Of a DNA stretch of 20,442 bases, positions 7,054 through 15,857 are shown in pieces. The number at the start of each line of letters is the position of its first letter. Position 1 is the first letter of the stretch. The position numbers and the translations under genes were made by a program. A model generated the notes under the pieces. That model ran no database searches, had not been told where the DNA came from, and worked only from the letters and a program-made list of their open reading frames with translations. Location: assembly GCA_963798275.1 (NCBI GenBank), contig CAWCTB010000002.1, forward strand, positions 1-20,442, in the 5' to 3' direction. This DNA is from CAWCTB01 sp963798275 (GTDB taxonomy: Bacteria; Acidobacteriota; Terriglobia; Terriglobales; Acidobacteriaceae).

Positions 7054-8472
7054 TCAGCCATTCGACACGGCATGATACAGGAAGCGCGTTCCGCCATGGA
7101 TCTCCGCCGCGTGCACGACGCGGAAATGACGATGCAACGCGCCCTCGAAGGCCTCGCGGTTGTAATCGGTGTAGGTGTCGTCCTTGTTGAGCAGCAGGCG
7201 GCGCACCATCGGGTCGTCTTTGCTGACGAACTCGACGATCAGTTCGCGGGTGACGGTGGAGAGCCATTGCAGGAGTGCCGGCACGGGCACGTTGGCGGCG
7301 ATGACGAGATGATGGACCAGGGCCAGAGCTAGCGTCAGATCGGGGTTTCCGCGATCGCTCAGGGAGGCGCGCTCGGTGCCTGCCCAGCCCTGCGCGGGCG
7401 AGGGATTGGCGACGTTGACCAGCAGGGGCAGAATGTTCGCAACTTTGCCCTCGCGCAACGTCCGGAACAGGCCGTCGACGGCTGCAACATCTGAATCCAT
7501 GGCCACCACCGTCTGCGCGCTCTCGGCGGCGATGCGGCTGAAACGGCCATCGTTCGAGCCGAGGTCCCAAACTAACTCCAGAGGACGGCCAGCCATGGCA
7601 TGGCGAACGAAATTTTCTTTCTGCTGCAGCGCTTCCTGCAGATAGTGGGTGCGCGAGTAATCTCCCCAGGTGGTGGAGTAGCGCGGAGCGGCCAGGCCTT
7701 CGATGAGGGTGCGCAGGCCCCGGACGTTGCGGCGAATCATGTCGCTAGTCATGCCGGCGGACTTGATCTGCTGGCGCACGCTGTGCTGCGTCGAGGAAAG
7801 CTTGCGCTGCAGGTAGGCCTGCGCGGTGACGTGGGTGAGGACGCCTTTACGCAGCCGGGTGGCGCCCTTCAACATTTGATCGAAGACCGCCGGGTCGATG
7901 CCTTCGAGATCGCTGCGCAGCCAAGGTTGAAAAGGAATGTGCTTGTAGGCCTCGAGCATGAGCGGGTACAGCATCATGCGGCAGAACTGGTTGTAGCCCG
8001 CCCAGGGCTCGCCTTCGGACAACGGAGAGAACGAGAGCAGATCGATAAAAACCGGCCGGGTTCCGCGGAACTGAACGTTATAAGCGGAGGCGTCCTTGAG
8101 GATCCAGCCGCGGCGTAGACACCGTTCCATGATCTCGAGCTGCAGAAGCGCGGCGGCGCGCAGCATCTCGAAGGTCCACTCGTAGGGATAGCTGACAAAC
8201 GGAATGCGCTCATGTTCGACAACGACTGAGCCTGGCGGAACTTCGCCCTCCAGTATCTCGGCAGCATGCGGCCTTTCGGATGTAGGCACCAGGAGTCCGG
8301 CGGACTCCAGTTCGTCGGGCAATCCGGAAGATACGAACCGCTTCCACAGCGGCACGGCATCCGGGAGGATTACCCGGAAGACGCTCGCGCCATGGTGGAG
8401 TATGAAGCCGCCAGGATCGCGGAAGGAACCCGAATCGCGCCGCACTTTCTGAGCGAACTGCAGCAGTTTCAT
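7054..8472 (-). CDS. Kinase-like domain fused to class I SAM methyltransferase
   Basis: This is a 472-residue cytosolic protein with two recognisable parts. Residues of about 85-150 contain KDASAYNVQF (126-135) and VFIDLLSF (141-148), which look like the catalytic-loop Asp/Asn and metal-binding Asp of aminoglycoside-kinase/HipA-like folds. Residues of about 297-470 carry a class I methyltransferase: motif I VWDLGSNDGRFS (301-312), an acidic end of strand 2 in VVAMDSD (322-328) and a motif IV-like PDLTLALALVHHLV (377-390). The family recalls the NoeA-type methyltransferases found beside nodulation or envelope-glycan genes, but the acceptor is unknown. The ATG overlaps the stop of the small membrane protein gene by 4 bases, and the sulfatase starts 45 bases after this stop, so the three genes are very likely co-transcribed. 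Confidence 0.8.
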   Translation of the reverse strand: MKLLQFAQKVRRDSGSFRDPGGFILHHGASVFRVILPDAVPLWKRFVSSGLPDELESAGLLVPTSERPHAAEILEGEVPPGSVVVEHERIPFVSYPYEWTFEMLRAAALLQLEIMERCLRRGWILKDASAYNVQFRGTRPVFIDLLSFSPLSEGEPWAGYNQFCRMMLYPLMLEAYKHIPFQPWLRSDLEGIDPAVFDQMLKGATRLRKGVLTHVTAQAYLQRKLSSTQHSVRQQIKSAGMTSDMIRRNVRGLRTLIEGLAAPRYSTTWGDYSRTHYLQEALQQKENFVRHAMAGRPLELVWDLGSNDGRFSRIAAESAQTVVAMDSDVAAVDGLFRTLREGKVANILPLLVNVANPSPAQGWAGTERASLSDRGNPDLTLALALVHHLVIAANVPVPALLQWLSTVTRELIVEFVSKDDPMVRRLLLNKDDTYTDYNREAFEGALHRHFRVVHAAEIHGGTRFLYHAVSNG

Positions 8473-8711
8473 TCGATCGAGGTGATGGCTTTGCTTGGAT
8501 CCTTGGTATTGTGGGTATTGTGGCCGGAGCCGGGCGCAGCGTCGGGAGATTGGGCTTCCGCCGGGCGGATGCCGAACAGGCGCTGAATCCGCTCCTTGAA
8601 CAGCCGCAGGAGGACATAGAGGCCTCCGACGCCGCCCAGAAGGAGTTGCAGGACCATGCTGCCGGATCCGGGATCAACGTAAAACGCCACCAGGGAAGTA
8701 TAGAGATTCAA
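8469..8711 (-). CDS. Small conserved membrane protein, 80 aa
   Basis: I do not recognise a characterised family. The start chosen is TTG at 8709-8711, because TAGGAG stands 5 bases upstream; an in-frame TTG at 8753 lacks such a site. The protein reads MNLYTSLVAFYVDPGSGSMV and continues with one or two hydrophobic segments (through about residue 36, LLLGGVGGLYVLLRLF). A basic juxtamembrane stretch KERIQRLFG and a polar Ser/Thr/Asn-rich tail follow. The 'YVDPGSGS' opening is something I associate with short proteins beside glycan-modifying methyltransferases, but I cannot name one. Its TGA overlaps the ATG of the methyltransferase gene (ATGA), so it is the first gene of the operon. Confidence 0.75.
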   Translation of the reverse strand: MNLYTSLVAFYVDPGSGSMVLQLLLGGVGGLYVLLRLFKERIQRLFGIRPAEAQSPDAAPGSGHNTHNTKDPSKAITSIE

Positions 8712-9065
8712 GCGTGCTCCTAAAGTAAGTTGGCTCTCCCAAAGTGGGTGCAATGCCAGATTACCACTTGGAAAGGAAGCACATCAAAGCCCGACGAAAT
8801 ACGTAACCCAATCAAGCGACAAGAGTTGCGCACTGAACCAGGTATTGCAACAACGCGCGAGTCTGGGATGACAAGAATGCCGACCTCTGGTCTTCCATTC
8901 CAAGCCGCTTCAATTCTCAGCAAAGGATGATAGGAAATGATGTCCGCTGGCAGCTAAGGGCAGCCAGCGGAGAAATTTATAAGGAAGTTGTAAAGATCCG
9001 AGGATTCCGGCACGGTGGTTGTTATTCTGAACACCCCGCTCCCCGGGGTATGAAACCGATAATTC
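8712..9065. other. Divergent intergenic region, 354 bp, with one strong hairpin
   Basis: No convincing gene is present. Its main structure is a perfect 8-bp inverted repeat, CCGCTGGC (8944-8951) and GCCAGCGG (8963-8970), with an 11-base loop, about 95 bases before the permease ATG. There is no U-run on either side, so it does not look like an intrinsic terminator. It could be a leader hairpin of the permease mRNA or a protein site. I found no clear -35/-10 pair for either flanking gene, and no riboswitch that I can recognise. Confidence 0.5.
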
Positions 9066-11300
9066 ATGTATCCGAGCCTGGAAAAACCGGCAGTAAAGGT
9101 ATTCGTCGCCACCACGGTGATGCTGACGTTCATCTCGTTCTGGCGGGCGGCGGCGATCGTGCTTTCGGACCTGGCCTCGTCCGCGTACTACGTGGGCGGC
9201 GACGCGGAGAAGGTCATCGGCAAGAGCGCGCCCTGGTTCGTGCTGGCGGTAATGCTGTTCAGCTACGCGGTGCGAGCGATCTATATCGAGTCGAGCAGCA
9301 TGTTCGTGCGCGGCGGCGTGTACCGGGTCGTCAAGGAGGCGATGGGCGGGAATCTGGCCAAGCTGTCGGTGTCGGCGCTGCTGTTTGACTACGTTCTGAC
9401 CGGTCCGATCAGTGCGGTGTCTGCCGGGCAATACTTCGGCGGATTCCTGATGGACCTCTCGGTTCGGCTGGGTCACCCGGTGCATTGGACGGACGCCGAG
9501 GTGAACTACCTCGCGGCGGGGTTCGGCGTGCTGGTGACGGTTTACTTCTGGTGGAAGAATATCCAGGGAATCCACGAGTCCAGCGACAAGGCGCTGCGCA
9601 TTATGCAGATCACCACGGTGATGGTGGTGCTGCTCATCGTGTGGTGCCTGGTTACACTCATCCTGCATCCACAGCACCTGCCGCCTTGGCCAACGCGGGC
9701 GAACCTGAAGATGGACCATGAGTCGCTGGGCTGGCTGTATCACTCGTGGGCGGCGAACCTGACGTGGGTGCTCCTGCTGGTGGGTTTCGGGCATTCGGTG
9801 CTGGCCATGAGCGGCGAGGAGTCGCTGGCCCAGGTCAATCGCGAGATCGAATCGCCGAAGCTGAAGAACCTGGAGAAGACCGGGCTGGTGATCTTCCTGT
9901 ACAGCCTGTTGTTCACTTCGCTGGTGTCGTTCTTCGCGGTCATGATCATCCCCGACAACGTGCGGCCGGATTATTTCGCCAACCTGATCAGCGGGCTGGC
10001 GATGAACGTGGTGGGCCCCTTCACCCTGAAGCTGTTCTTTCAGGGATTTGTTGTGCTGGTGGGTGCGCTCATCCTGTCGGGGGCGGTGAATACCGCCATC
10101 GTCGGCGCCAATGGCGTGCTGAACCGCATCAGTGAAGACGGCGTGCTGACGCCCTGGTTCCGGCATCCGCAGGCGCGCTACGGGACGACGCACCGGTTTA
10201 TCAATCTGATCGCGGGACTGCAGATTTTCACCATCATTGCCAGCCGAGGTAATGTTTACCTGTTGGCGTCGCTTTACGCTTTCGGCGTGATTTGGAGCTT
10301 CGCCTTTAAGTCGCTGGCGGTACTGGTGCTGCGCTTTACCGAGCCGGAAAACCGGCAGTGGAAGGTTCCCGGCAACATTCATATCGGCAAGGTTGAGATA
10401 CCGATTGGCCTGGGACTGATTTCCCTGCTGCTGTTTGCAACTGCCATCGTCAACCTTTTCACCAAGCAGTTGGCGACCATCTCGGGCATAGCGTTCAGCG
10501 GATTCCTGTTCCTGGTGTTCACCGTGACCGAACACATCAATAAGAAGACGGTCGCGGGCCAGCAGCATGAGCTGGAGCAATTCCGGGTGAATGCTCAGGA
10601 GGAGCTGACCGCGGAGGCAATGGAGGTGCGTCCAGGCGGCGTGCTGGTGGCGGTTCGGGATCCCAGAAACCTGGCATATCTGCGCGACGTGCTGGTGCAC
10701 ACCGACACGGCGAAACAGGATGTGGTGGTGATGACGGCGCGGGTCTACCACCGGGAACATTCCTTCAGCGGCAATACCCGGATGGACACCTCGGAGATAT
10801 TCGAGCAGTACGAGAGAGAACTGTTTACCGCGGTGGTGAATACGGCCGAAAAAGAGGGCAAACATGTGTCACTGCTGGTGGCCCCGACCAACGACGTCTT
10901 CGAGAGCATCGTGGCAACCGCCCAGACGTTGAACTCGTCGCGGGTGGTGTGTGGTTTGTCCAACAAGCTCTCGCCGGCGGAACAGGGTAAGCTTACGGGG
11001 GATGCTTGGGAGCGGTTGCCGGAGCCCAAACCGCGCATGCGGCTGGAGGTAGTGGCGGCCGACGGACGAAAGTGGGAGTACGTGCTGGGGCCGCACGCGC
11101 CACGAATGCGCGCCCAGGACTTGAAGCTGATGCACGACATCTGGCTGAACGTCACGCGCGATCCGGATTACAGCCATCTCCACCACTATCACGTGGTATC
11201 GGTTGCGTTGCGTGAGTTGAACGACCGGTTAAATGGGGCAGGACGGGGAGACGCGCTCGCCGATCTGCGGGAAGAGATTGACCGGGACGACGACACGTAG
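9066..11300 (+). CDS. KimA-like APC-superfamily permease with C-terminal USP-like domain
   Basis: This 744-residue inner-membrane transporter has no interruptions. Residues of about 10-495 form roughly 12 hydrophobic segments of the APC superfamily. The first half, with VLSDLASSAYYVGGD, RGGVYRVVKEAMGGN and LLFDYVLTGPISAVSAGQY, aligns by eye with the potassium importer KimA (YdaO; SDALSSVAYG, GGGAYVVSKENLG, LLVDYILT). Potassium or amino-acid uptake is therefore possible. After a charged linker (HINKKTVAGQQHELEQF), residues of about 523-670 read like a universal-stress-protein domain: GGVLVAVRDPRNLAYLRDVL, DVVVMTARVYHRE, HVSLLVAPTNDVFESIVATA and SSRVVCGLSNK. Such soluble domains usually sense nucleotides, so regulated transport is inferred. 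The ATG at 9066 has only a weak ribosome site; the family alignment fits this start. It is monocistronic, with no co-directional gene within 150 bases. Confidence 0.88.
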   Translation: MYPSLEKPAVKVFVATTVMLTFISFWRAAAIVLSDLASSAYYVGGDAEKVIGKSAPWFVLAVMLFSYAVRAIYIESSSMFVRGGVYRVVKEAMGGNLAKLSVSALLFDYVLTGPISAVSAGQYFGGFLMDLSVRLGHPVHWTDAEVNYLAAGFGVLVTVYFWWKNIQGIHESSDKALRIMQITTVMVVLLIVWCLVTLILHPQHLPPWPTRANLKMDHESLGWLYHSWAANLTWVLLLVGFGHSVLAMSGEESLAQVNREIESPKLKNLEKTGLVIFLYSLLFTSLVSFFAVMIIPDNVRPDYFANLISGLAMNVVGPFTLKLFFQGFVVLVGALILSGAVNTAIVGANGVLNRISEDGVLTPWFRHPQARYGTTHRFINLIAGLQIFTIIASRGNVYLLASLYAFGVIWSFAFKSLAVLVLRFTEPENRQWKVPGNIHIGKVEIPIGLGLISLLLFATAIVNLFTKQLATISGIAFSGFLFLVFTVTEHINKKTVAGQQHELEQFRVNAQEELTAEAMEVRPGGVLVAVRDPRNLAYLRDVLVHTDTAKQDVVVMTARVYHREHSFSGNTRMDTSEIFEQYERELFTAVVNTAEKEGKHVSLLVAPTNDVFESIVATAQTLNSSRVVCGLSNKLSPAEQGKLTGDAWERLPEPKPRMRLEVVAADGRKWEYVLGPHAPRMRAQDLKLMHDIWLNVTRDPDYSHLHHYHVVSVALRELNDRLNGAGRGDALADLREEIDRDDDT

Positions 11301-11456
11301 CGAAACGAGGATTTTGGTATCGCGGAGTGAAAGTCAGTCGTTGGCGGCAGGAGTTCCACGGCGATAATTAGTGCAGTGAAACGCGCTGCCGGAGTCGCAG
11401 GACAATGCGATGGTGCGACTTCAGGATAGCCCCTTCGGTCTGATAGGAAGAGAAGA

Positions 11457-12173
11457 ATGGTGGCGCTTAGGCGCCAGAGGTGTGCTGTGTTCCGAATACT
11501 ACTGGCCAGTATCGTTGCTTTTTCTTTCCCAATCGGCGTTGCGCAAGCGGGGGATCAGGCCAAACAACTCAAGGCTCCTATCGCCGCGCCGGTGCAGGTG
11601 AGTATCAATGGAAAGCGCCTGAGTGCCAGCGAGGTCGTGGTTCGAAGCGGCGATGCCTTTGTGAGCGTGCAAGCGCTCGGCAAGTACCTATCCATCCCCG
11701 CCGATCGGCACGACAATGTAATCGCACTCAATGCCGATCAGCAGACGGCGAACTGCGGCCCGAACCAGGATCCCAGGCTCGCGCTCTCCGACGCATTCCG
11801 CAAGCGAGCGGCTCCCATCTCTTATGACATCGAACGCCTGCGCATTGTCATGCCACAGGTCAGCACTGCAGACTTCTCCCGGAAATCTGACGCGATTGAT
11901 GCGGAACTGTCGCGCGCCCGCATTAGTATCACCACCACGGGGGACCAAGCCGTGTATTATGCGCTAGCTCACGGCAACAACACGCTAGGGGTTGACTATT
12001 ACAGGTCGAAACTGCCGCAGGCGGGCCCGCCGGATGACGGCACCCAGTCGGATTCGCTGATTTGTGCGATGGACAGCCACTTTGCCGTCCTGACGGGGCA
12101 TCTGTCGGGCATGGAATCCTGCAGCGTCATCAAGCGAGTGTTGGCGGGCGCAGAGCCGGAAAAAGAACCCTAA
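11457..12173 (+). CDS. Exported protein with stalk-like N-terminal domain
   Basis: This is a 238-residue hypothetical protein. The ATG at 11457 follows AGGAAGAGAAGA. Residues of about 1-31 are a signal peptide with a long basic n-region (MVALRRQRCAVFRILLASIV, ending near GVAQA). Residues of about 45-80, VQVSINGKRLSASEVVVRSG then DAFVSVQALGKYLSIP, have the pattern of the copper-amine-oxidase-N/stalk domain (a short name strand, 'vv..g...vpl..la..lg'). The remainder is not recognised; it has three Cys residues (in TANCGPNQ, LICAMD and ESCSVI), which could form a disulfide in the periplasm. Its TAA overlaps the stop of the convergent PEP-CTERM gene by 2 bases. No function is assigned. Confidence 0.7.
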   Translation: MVALRRQRCAVFRILLASIVAFSFPIGVAQAGDQAKQLKAPIAAPVQVSINGKRLSASEVVVRSGDAFVSVQALGKYLSIPADRHDNVIALNADQQTANCGPNQDPRLALSDAFRKRAAPISYDIERLRIVMPQVSTADFSRKSDAIDAELSRARISITTTGDQAVYYALAHGNNTLGVDYYRSKLPQAGPPDDGTQSDSLICAMDSHFAVLTGHLSGMESCSVIKRVLAGAEPEKEP

Positions 12174-12989
12174 CGCCTGTGCCTATGGAAGCTCGCTTTT
12201 CGCTTGCGGAGTTGTGCCGCCCCCAGGATTCCCGTACTCAAGAGAATGAGGCTCGATGGCTCAGGCACGACTTGCGTGGTTCCGTTCACATAAATGTCGG
12301 GCATTATCGGGCCGACCTTTGACTCGCTGATGATCACCTCCCGGCCAAAGCAGATTCCGAAAATCAGCCTGCCGTAACAGGCGTCGTCGACACCGGTCAC
12401 GCCATTTCGCGGCGGATTGTATTGCCTGGAGGTAGGAACGAACGGGCTAGGCTTCGCCTCTCCCTGGATTAGCATCACTCCATTGCCATCGGTGTATTCC
12501 ACGAAATCCCCCACGCTGCCGCTGACATTGAGCATGAGGGAGCCGGTATACGAACCTCCACCCAGCGACAGCGAGGAGTTGTAAACCTCGGCGAATGTGG
12601 ATGAGGTCGGGAACGAAAACAACGCGCTGCCGCTGCCGCTCCAACTCAAGGCCCCGTAATTGCCCACACTCGTCCAGGTCACCGGGTTCCCAGGGAAGCC
12701 CCCGAGGTCGGTCGACGTATACATGACATTAAGGCTCTGGCCTGCGTAAGTGCCGATGAGGTAGGCAGTGAAACCTGTCGAACTGATATCAGCTCCATAG
12801 TGAAGCACCGAGGTTGAGTCGTATCCGAAGAATTGTGTGAGCAAACCGAAATCGAGATCGGTGAAGGTGTTGTCCAGGAGGACTCCGGCTTCACCCGTAC
12901 CGAAAGGCGACGCCGCAGCCATCTGCGTTACGCCGGCAACCGTCAGCGCGAACAACAGCGCCAGGGCCGAGGAATCTTGCGTTATTCAT
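12170..12989 (-). CDS. PEP-CTERM sorted exported protein, with a frameshift in the signal peptide
   Basis: This is an exported protein for envelope or exopolysaccharide-associated sorting. The C-terminus has the canonical tripartite signal: VPEPSSL, a hydrophobic helix (ILLSTGILGAAQL) and a basic tail RKRKASFHRHRR, the substrate of exosortase. The body is Ser/Gly/Thr-rich beta-type sequence with no enzyme motif. The start is deduced: AGGAGAAAAACT precedes ATG 12987-12989, giving MNNARFL, after which one extra base in CTCGGCCCTGG (near 12965-12970) shifts the frame. Removing it yields a continuous signal peptide MNNARFLALALLFALTVAG. Without this repair only a weak TTG start at 12955 remains. 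The exosortase itself is not in this window. Confidence 0.85.
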
Positions 12990-13076
12990 AGTTTTTCTCC
13001 TGCCAGATATTGGTCCCTGGCCGTGGAAAGCGGACGCGATCAGCAGAAGCGACATTGGTTGCGCTTGAGCGCGGGG

Positions 13077-14860
13077 TTACTTGAGCGTCGCCTTCAGGAA
13101 GATCGCGTCGCTGATCGCACAGGTATTGGCGCCGCACTGTCGTGCGAAGACGGCGCCGTTGGCGGAAAAGGAGCCGTAGAACGTATTGCCTACGGCACGA
13201 AGCTGTTGGAAGTCACCCAGTTCGCGCTGACTGGTGTCATTCCTGTTGTATTGTTGCGGAGCCAGAAAGCTCACGAATCTCATAGTCCGTGAAGGTCTGG
13301 CCGTGGTCGGTGCTCAAGGCCAAGGTGTGCGGTGAAGATGGGAAAGGTGTCGGCGTGGCTGTTGCACAGTGGGTCGGTCCGCACGTTCGTCTTGGAGCAT
13401 CCATCAAAGGTGTCGTAAAGAACGCCGACCGTCCCGTTGGCGGTGACCGCAACCGAGGGAAGCGCAGCCTGAACCGGCGTCGGCGTTATGATGGTTGGTC
13501 CACCCAAGGCCTTAATCCCACCGACTCCGTTGCTGCCGAGGCGCAGGATTTCGAGTGCATTACTACCTGTGCCGGCGTCGCGGTCGCCATAGACGGCGTA
13601 TAGGTCGCCGTTATTCGGATCGACCGCCATGTGGTCGATACCTCCCTTGAGAGCGTTCACGGCGCCGAACTTGAATCCCTGAGCCGTAGGTCCAGGCTGG
13701 TCGCTCTGATGCCGGGCGATCAAACAGGGTGGCGGTACGGTGGGTTTGGTGAAATCGGCATCGTCACATCCCGCGCTGGAGATTCGCAAGCGCCACGCCG
13801 GTTGAGGCGGCTGGTTCAAACCCAAAGTGGTAGATCGGCTCAGGATGTAGCTGACCGTGTGAGTGCCCCGGTCCGCAATGTTTCCGTCGAGTTGAAAGAT
13901 GCTGTAAATGGGGAAAGGCATGCGCCCGCCGTCACCAATTAACCGCAACCCGGGATTAAGAACTCCTCCATTGGTCTCGTTGCCCGAGACGTTATCGTTC
14001 TTGAAATCGGGCGGATTCGTTCCCGCAGAAACCGAGACCCGGGCCTCCTCCTGTGGAGAAGGCACCAGCTTGTCGTAGGCGACGTAAGTCATGTCCTGCG
14101 CCCCAGCCGGGTTGACTAACGCCCAAGGCTGGTCGGTGCTGGTTCCGTTGAGGTTGGTTTTCTGGGCGGTGCCACCCGGAGCTCTCCACATCCAAGCCTT
14201 CGAGTCCGCCGGATTGGTCGTAGTACCGGTGTAGACAGCGCGGTGACCCGAATCTGGTCCCGCCAGGAAGGTGGCCACCAGCGTTCCCGCGCGCAGGTAG
14301 TCCAGGGTCGTGTCGCACGGGCAATTGTCGGTCATGACCATGGGCGGTGGAGGCACGGTATAGCGCTTGGTCCAAGTTGTGCCGCCGTCGGTCGAATGCC
14401 AGATCGGGGTGCAGATTTTATCGGCGTTGTTGGAGTCCTTACAGGCTTTGCCGTGCCCCGCTCTCCAATCGTCGTTAGCATCAATCGTAGCGATGACAAG
14501 TTCTGTGCACTGATCTCCTGCGCCGTTGCACTTAGTGGGGTTGACGGCAATGCTCGGTTCCGTCAGCGCATCCACAATGGCTCTCTGTGCGGCGTCGGTA
14601 GACACGATGTCGGTCACGGTGCACGAACTGAAAGCCTCCCGCTGTTCGCAGTTCATCCGGGCTGCTGGGACAGCGGAGTTAATGAAGTCCTGGGGAAGCG
14701 CCGGGCGAACGTAGACATTCTTATCCGGTCCTGTATCCATGTCCTGGTCCTGCGCGTGAGCTGCACTAACCAACAGGAACAGTAAAAACAAGATCGCGCA
14801 GACGATCAGGTTGAACCCGGAGGCGGCTAGTTTAGGGGCTGAAGACGAGGCGCATTTCAC
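13077..14860 (-). CDS. Exported Asp-box (BNR/sialidase-like) beta-propeller protein, two frameshifts near the C-terminus
   Basis: The GTG start at 14858-14860 follows GGAGG at about 10 bases. A signal peptide covers about residues 1-36 (hydrophobic FNLIVCAILFLLFLLVSAAHA). The body has sialidase-type Asp boxes: WHSTDGGTTWTKR near residue 155, and LSTDHGQTFTDY after the first frame change. It also contains repeated beta-propeller patterns (EPSIAVNP, HMAVDPNNGDLYAVYGD, LPSVAVTANGTVGVLYD). Six-bladed exo-sialidase-like proteins are often annotated this way; no catalytic Arg triad was confirmed, so enzymatic activity is open. The frame changes near 13324 (an extra base in CACACCTTGGCC on the coding strand) and again near 13265-13280, after which FLAPQQYNRNDTSQRELGDF runs to TAA 13077-13079. 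The full length is about 594 residues. Confidence 0.75.
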
Positions 14861-15209
14861 GGCGTATTTCCTCCGGCCAGAGGTGCGACAGCGAATGAGA
14901 GGAATGTCTCACGCCATCGTTTTCCCGAAATGGTACTGCAGTTCCGCGCAGGTCTAACCGAAAAATTGCATGCGGCACAATGGTGCCGGAGACGTTTGGG
15001 CGTTTCATTACAATTCGCCGAAAAATCGACGCTGCAATCTGCTGCGATAGGGTGCCGGGAGTCTTGGGGCAGCAGGTAGGTTCTGAACAGCGTATGAGGG
15101 TCTTGGCGCGCAATCTCCGATTGTTGCGCTCGTTTACCGTAAGTCCATTCGGTGATACTGTTTGGAGAATCAGGATGGTTCGGCTCCGGCCGCGCATGAG
15201 GGGTGTTCT
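14861..15209. other. Divergent intergenic region, 349 bp
   Basis: It separates the sialidase-like gene (minus) from the gluconate dehydrogenase subunit 3 gene (plus) and must hold both promoters. Nothing reads as a gene. Two exact CCGAAAAAT words (14958-14966 and 15018-15026) are spaced 60 bases apart in direct orientation, a weak hint of a regulator site. I saw no convincing sigma-70 boxes. Confidence 0.4.
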
Positions 15210-15857
15210 GTGGAAATAGGTGTCAGCCGCCGTGCCTTCATGCAAGGCGCAGCGGCATCGTTCGGCCTGGCCGTGCTGAGTTCGCTCACCCCAGAATTGT
15301 TGGCCCAGGCCCATGCTCATTCGCAAACCGCGAGATCCGTGGGCAAACCGGATTTCCGCTTCCTGACTCCGCCGGAGGCCGCTGACTTCGAGGCTTTTTC
15401 GGCACAGATCATTCCGACCGACGAGACCCCCGGTGCTCGCGAAGCCGGAGCGGTCTACTTCGTCGACTACGTTCTCAGCGAGATCAATCCAGAACAGCAG
15501 GGACAATTCCGCGACGCCATGTTGGCTCTTGCCGACCAGGTGGCAGAATCGGCGCCGGGAGCGGCATCATTTGCATCGCTGACCAGCGAGCAGCAGATCG
15601 CTGTGATGAAAGCGATGGAGAAGGCCTCGGACAACAAAGCGGCGGAAGGGAATCACCTCAAACGGCGCGCGCACATGAGAAGCGCGGAGGCCTTTGGGAC
15701 GCTGCGCGCCAGCGTGCTGCTGGGTTGTTTCTCCGATCCATCGATGGGCGGCAACAAGGACAAGATTGGCTGGAAGCTGATCGGGTTCGACGACCAGGCG
15801 TACTGGGCTCCGCCGTTCGGCTATTACGATGCCCAGGCTGCAAAGGAGAAGGCATGA
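15210..15857 (+). CDS. Gluconate 2-dehydrogenase subunit 3 family protein, TAT-exported
   Basis: This is the small (gamma-type) subunit of a periplasmic FAD-dependent sugar or alcohol dehydrogenase; it typically carries the flavoprotein through the Tat pathway. The start is taken as GTG at 15210 because GAGGGG lies 6 bases upstream; a TTG at 15162 in the same frame would add 16 poorly conserved residues. The twin-arginine motif SRRAFMQG begins at residue 6 and is followed by a hydrophobic stretch (AAASFGLAVLSSL). The mature part has FRFLTPPEAADFEAFSAQII, then PTDETPGAREAGAVYFVDY, the hallmark of the family, and a C-terminal GWKLIGFDDQAYWAPPFGYYD. Its TGA (15855-15857) overlaps an ATG (15854) of the GMC partner gene, so the two are translationally coupled. 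No cytochrome c subunit is adjacent. Confidence 0.87.
   Translation: MEIGVSRRAFMQGAAASFGLAVLSSLTPELLAQAHAHSQTARSVGKPDFRFLTPPEAADFEAFSAQIIPTDETPGAREAGAVYFVDYVLSEINPEQQGQFRDAMLALADQVAESAPGAASFASLTSEQQIAVMKAMEKASDNKAAEGNHLKRRAHMRSAEAFGTLRASVLLGCFSDPSMGGNKDKIGWKLIGFDDQAYWAPPFGYYDAQAAKEKA

Noticed and set aside
8944..8970. Intrinsic terminator
   Set aside because: The stem is strong but no run of T follows on either strand.
8712..9065. c-di-AMP (ydaO-type) riboswitch before the KimA-like permease
   Set aside because: Searched for because of the gene type; I could not recognise the conserved core, so no call is made.
8910..10865. 651-residue open frame on the minus strand
   Set aside because: It lies opposite the clean permease gene, is rich in His/Arg/Gln with no recognisable domain, and arises from GC-rich codon bias on the other strand.
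14958..15026. Two CCGAAAAAT direct repeats 60 bp apart as an operator pair
   Set aside because: Nine-base words of this composition can recur by chance and no symmetry or promoter relation supports them.
14832..15506. 224-residue minus-strand frame across the divergent region
   Set aside because: It overlaps the start of the sialidase-like gene and the subunit 3 gene, has no ribosome site or signal sequence, and its protein resembles no family.
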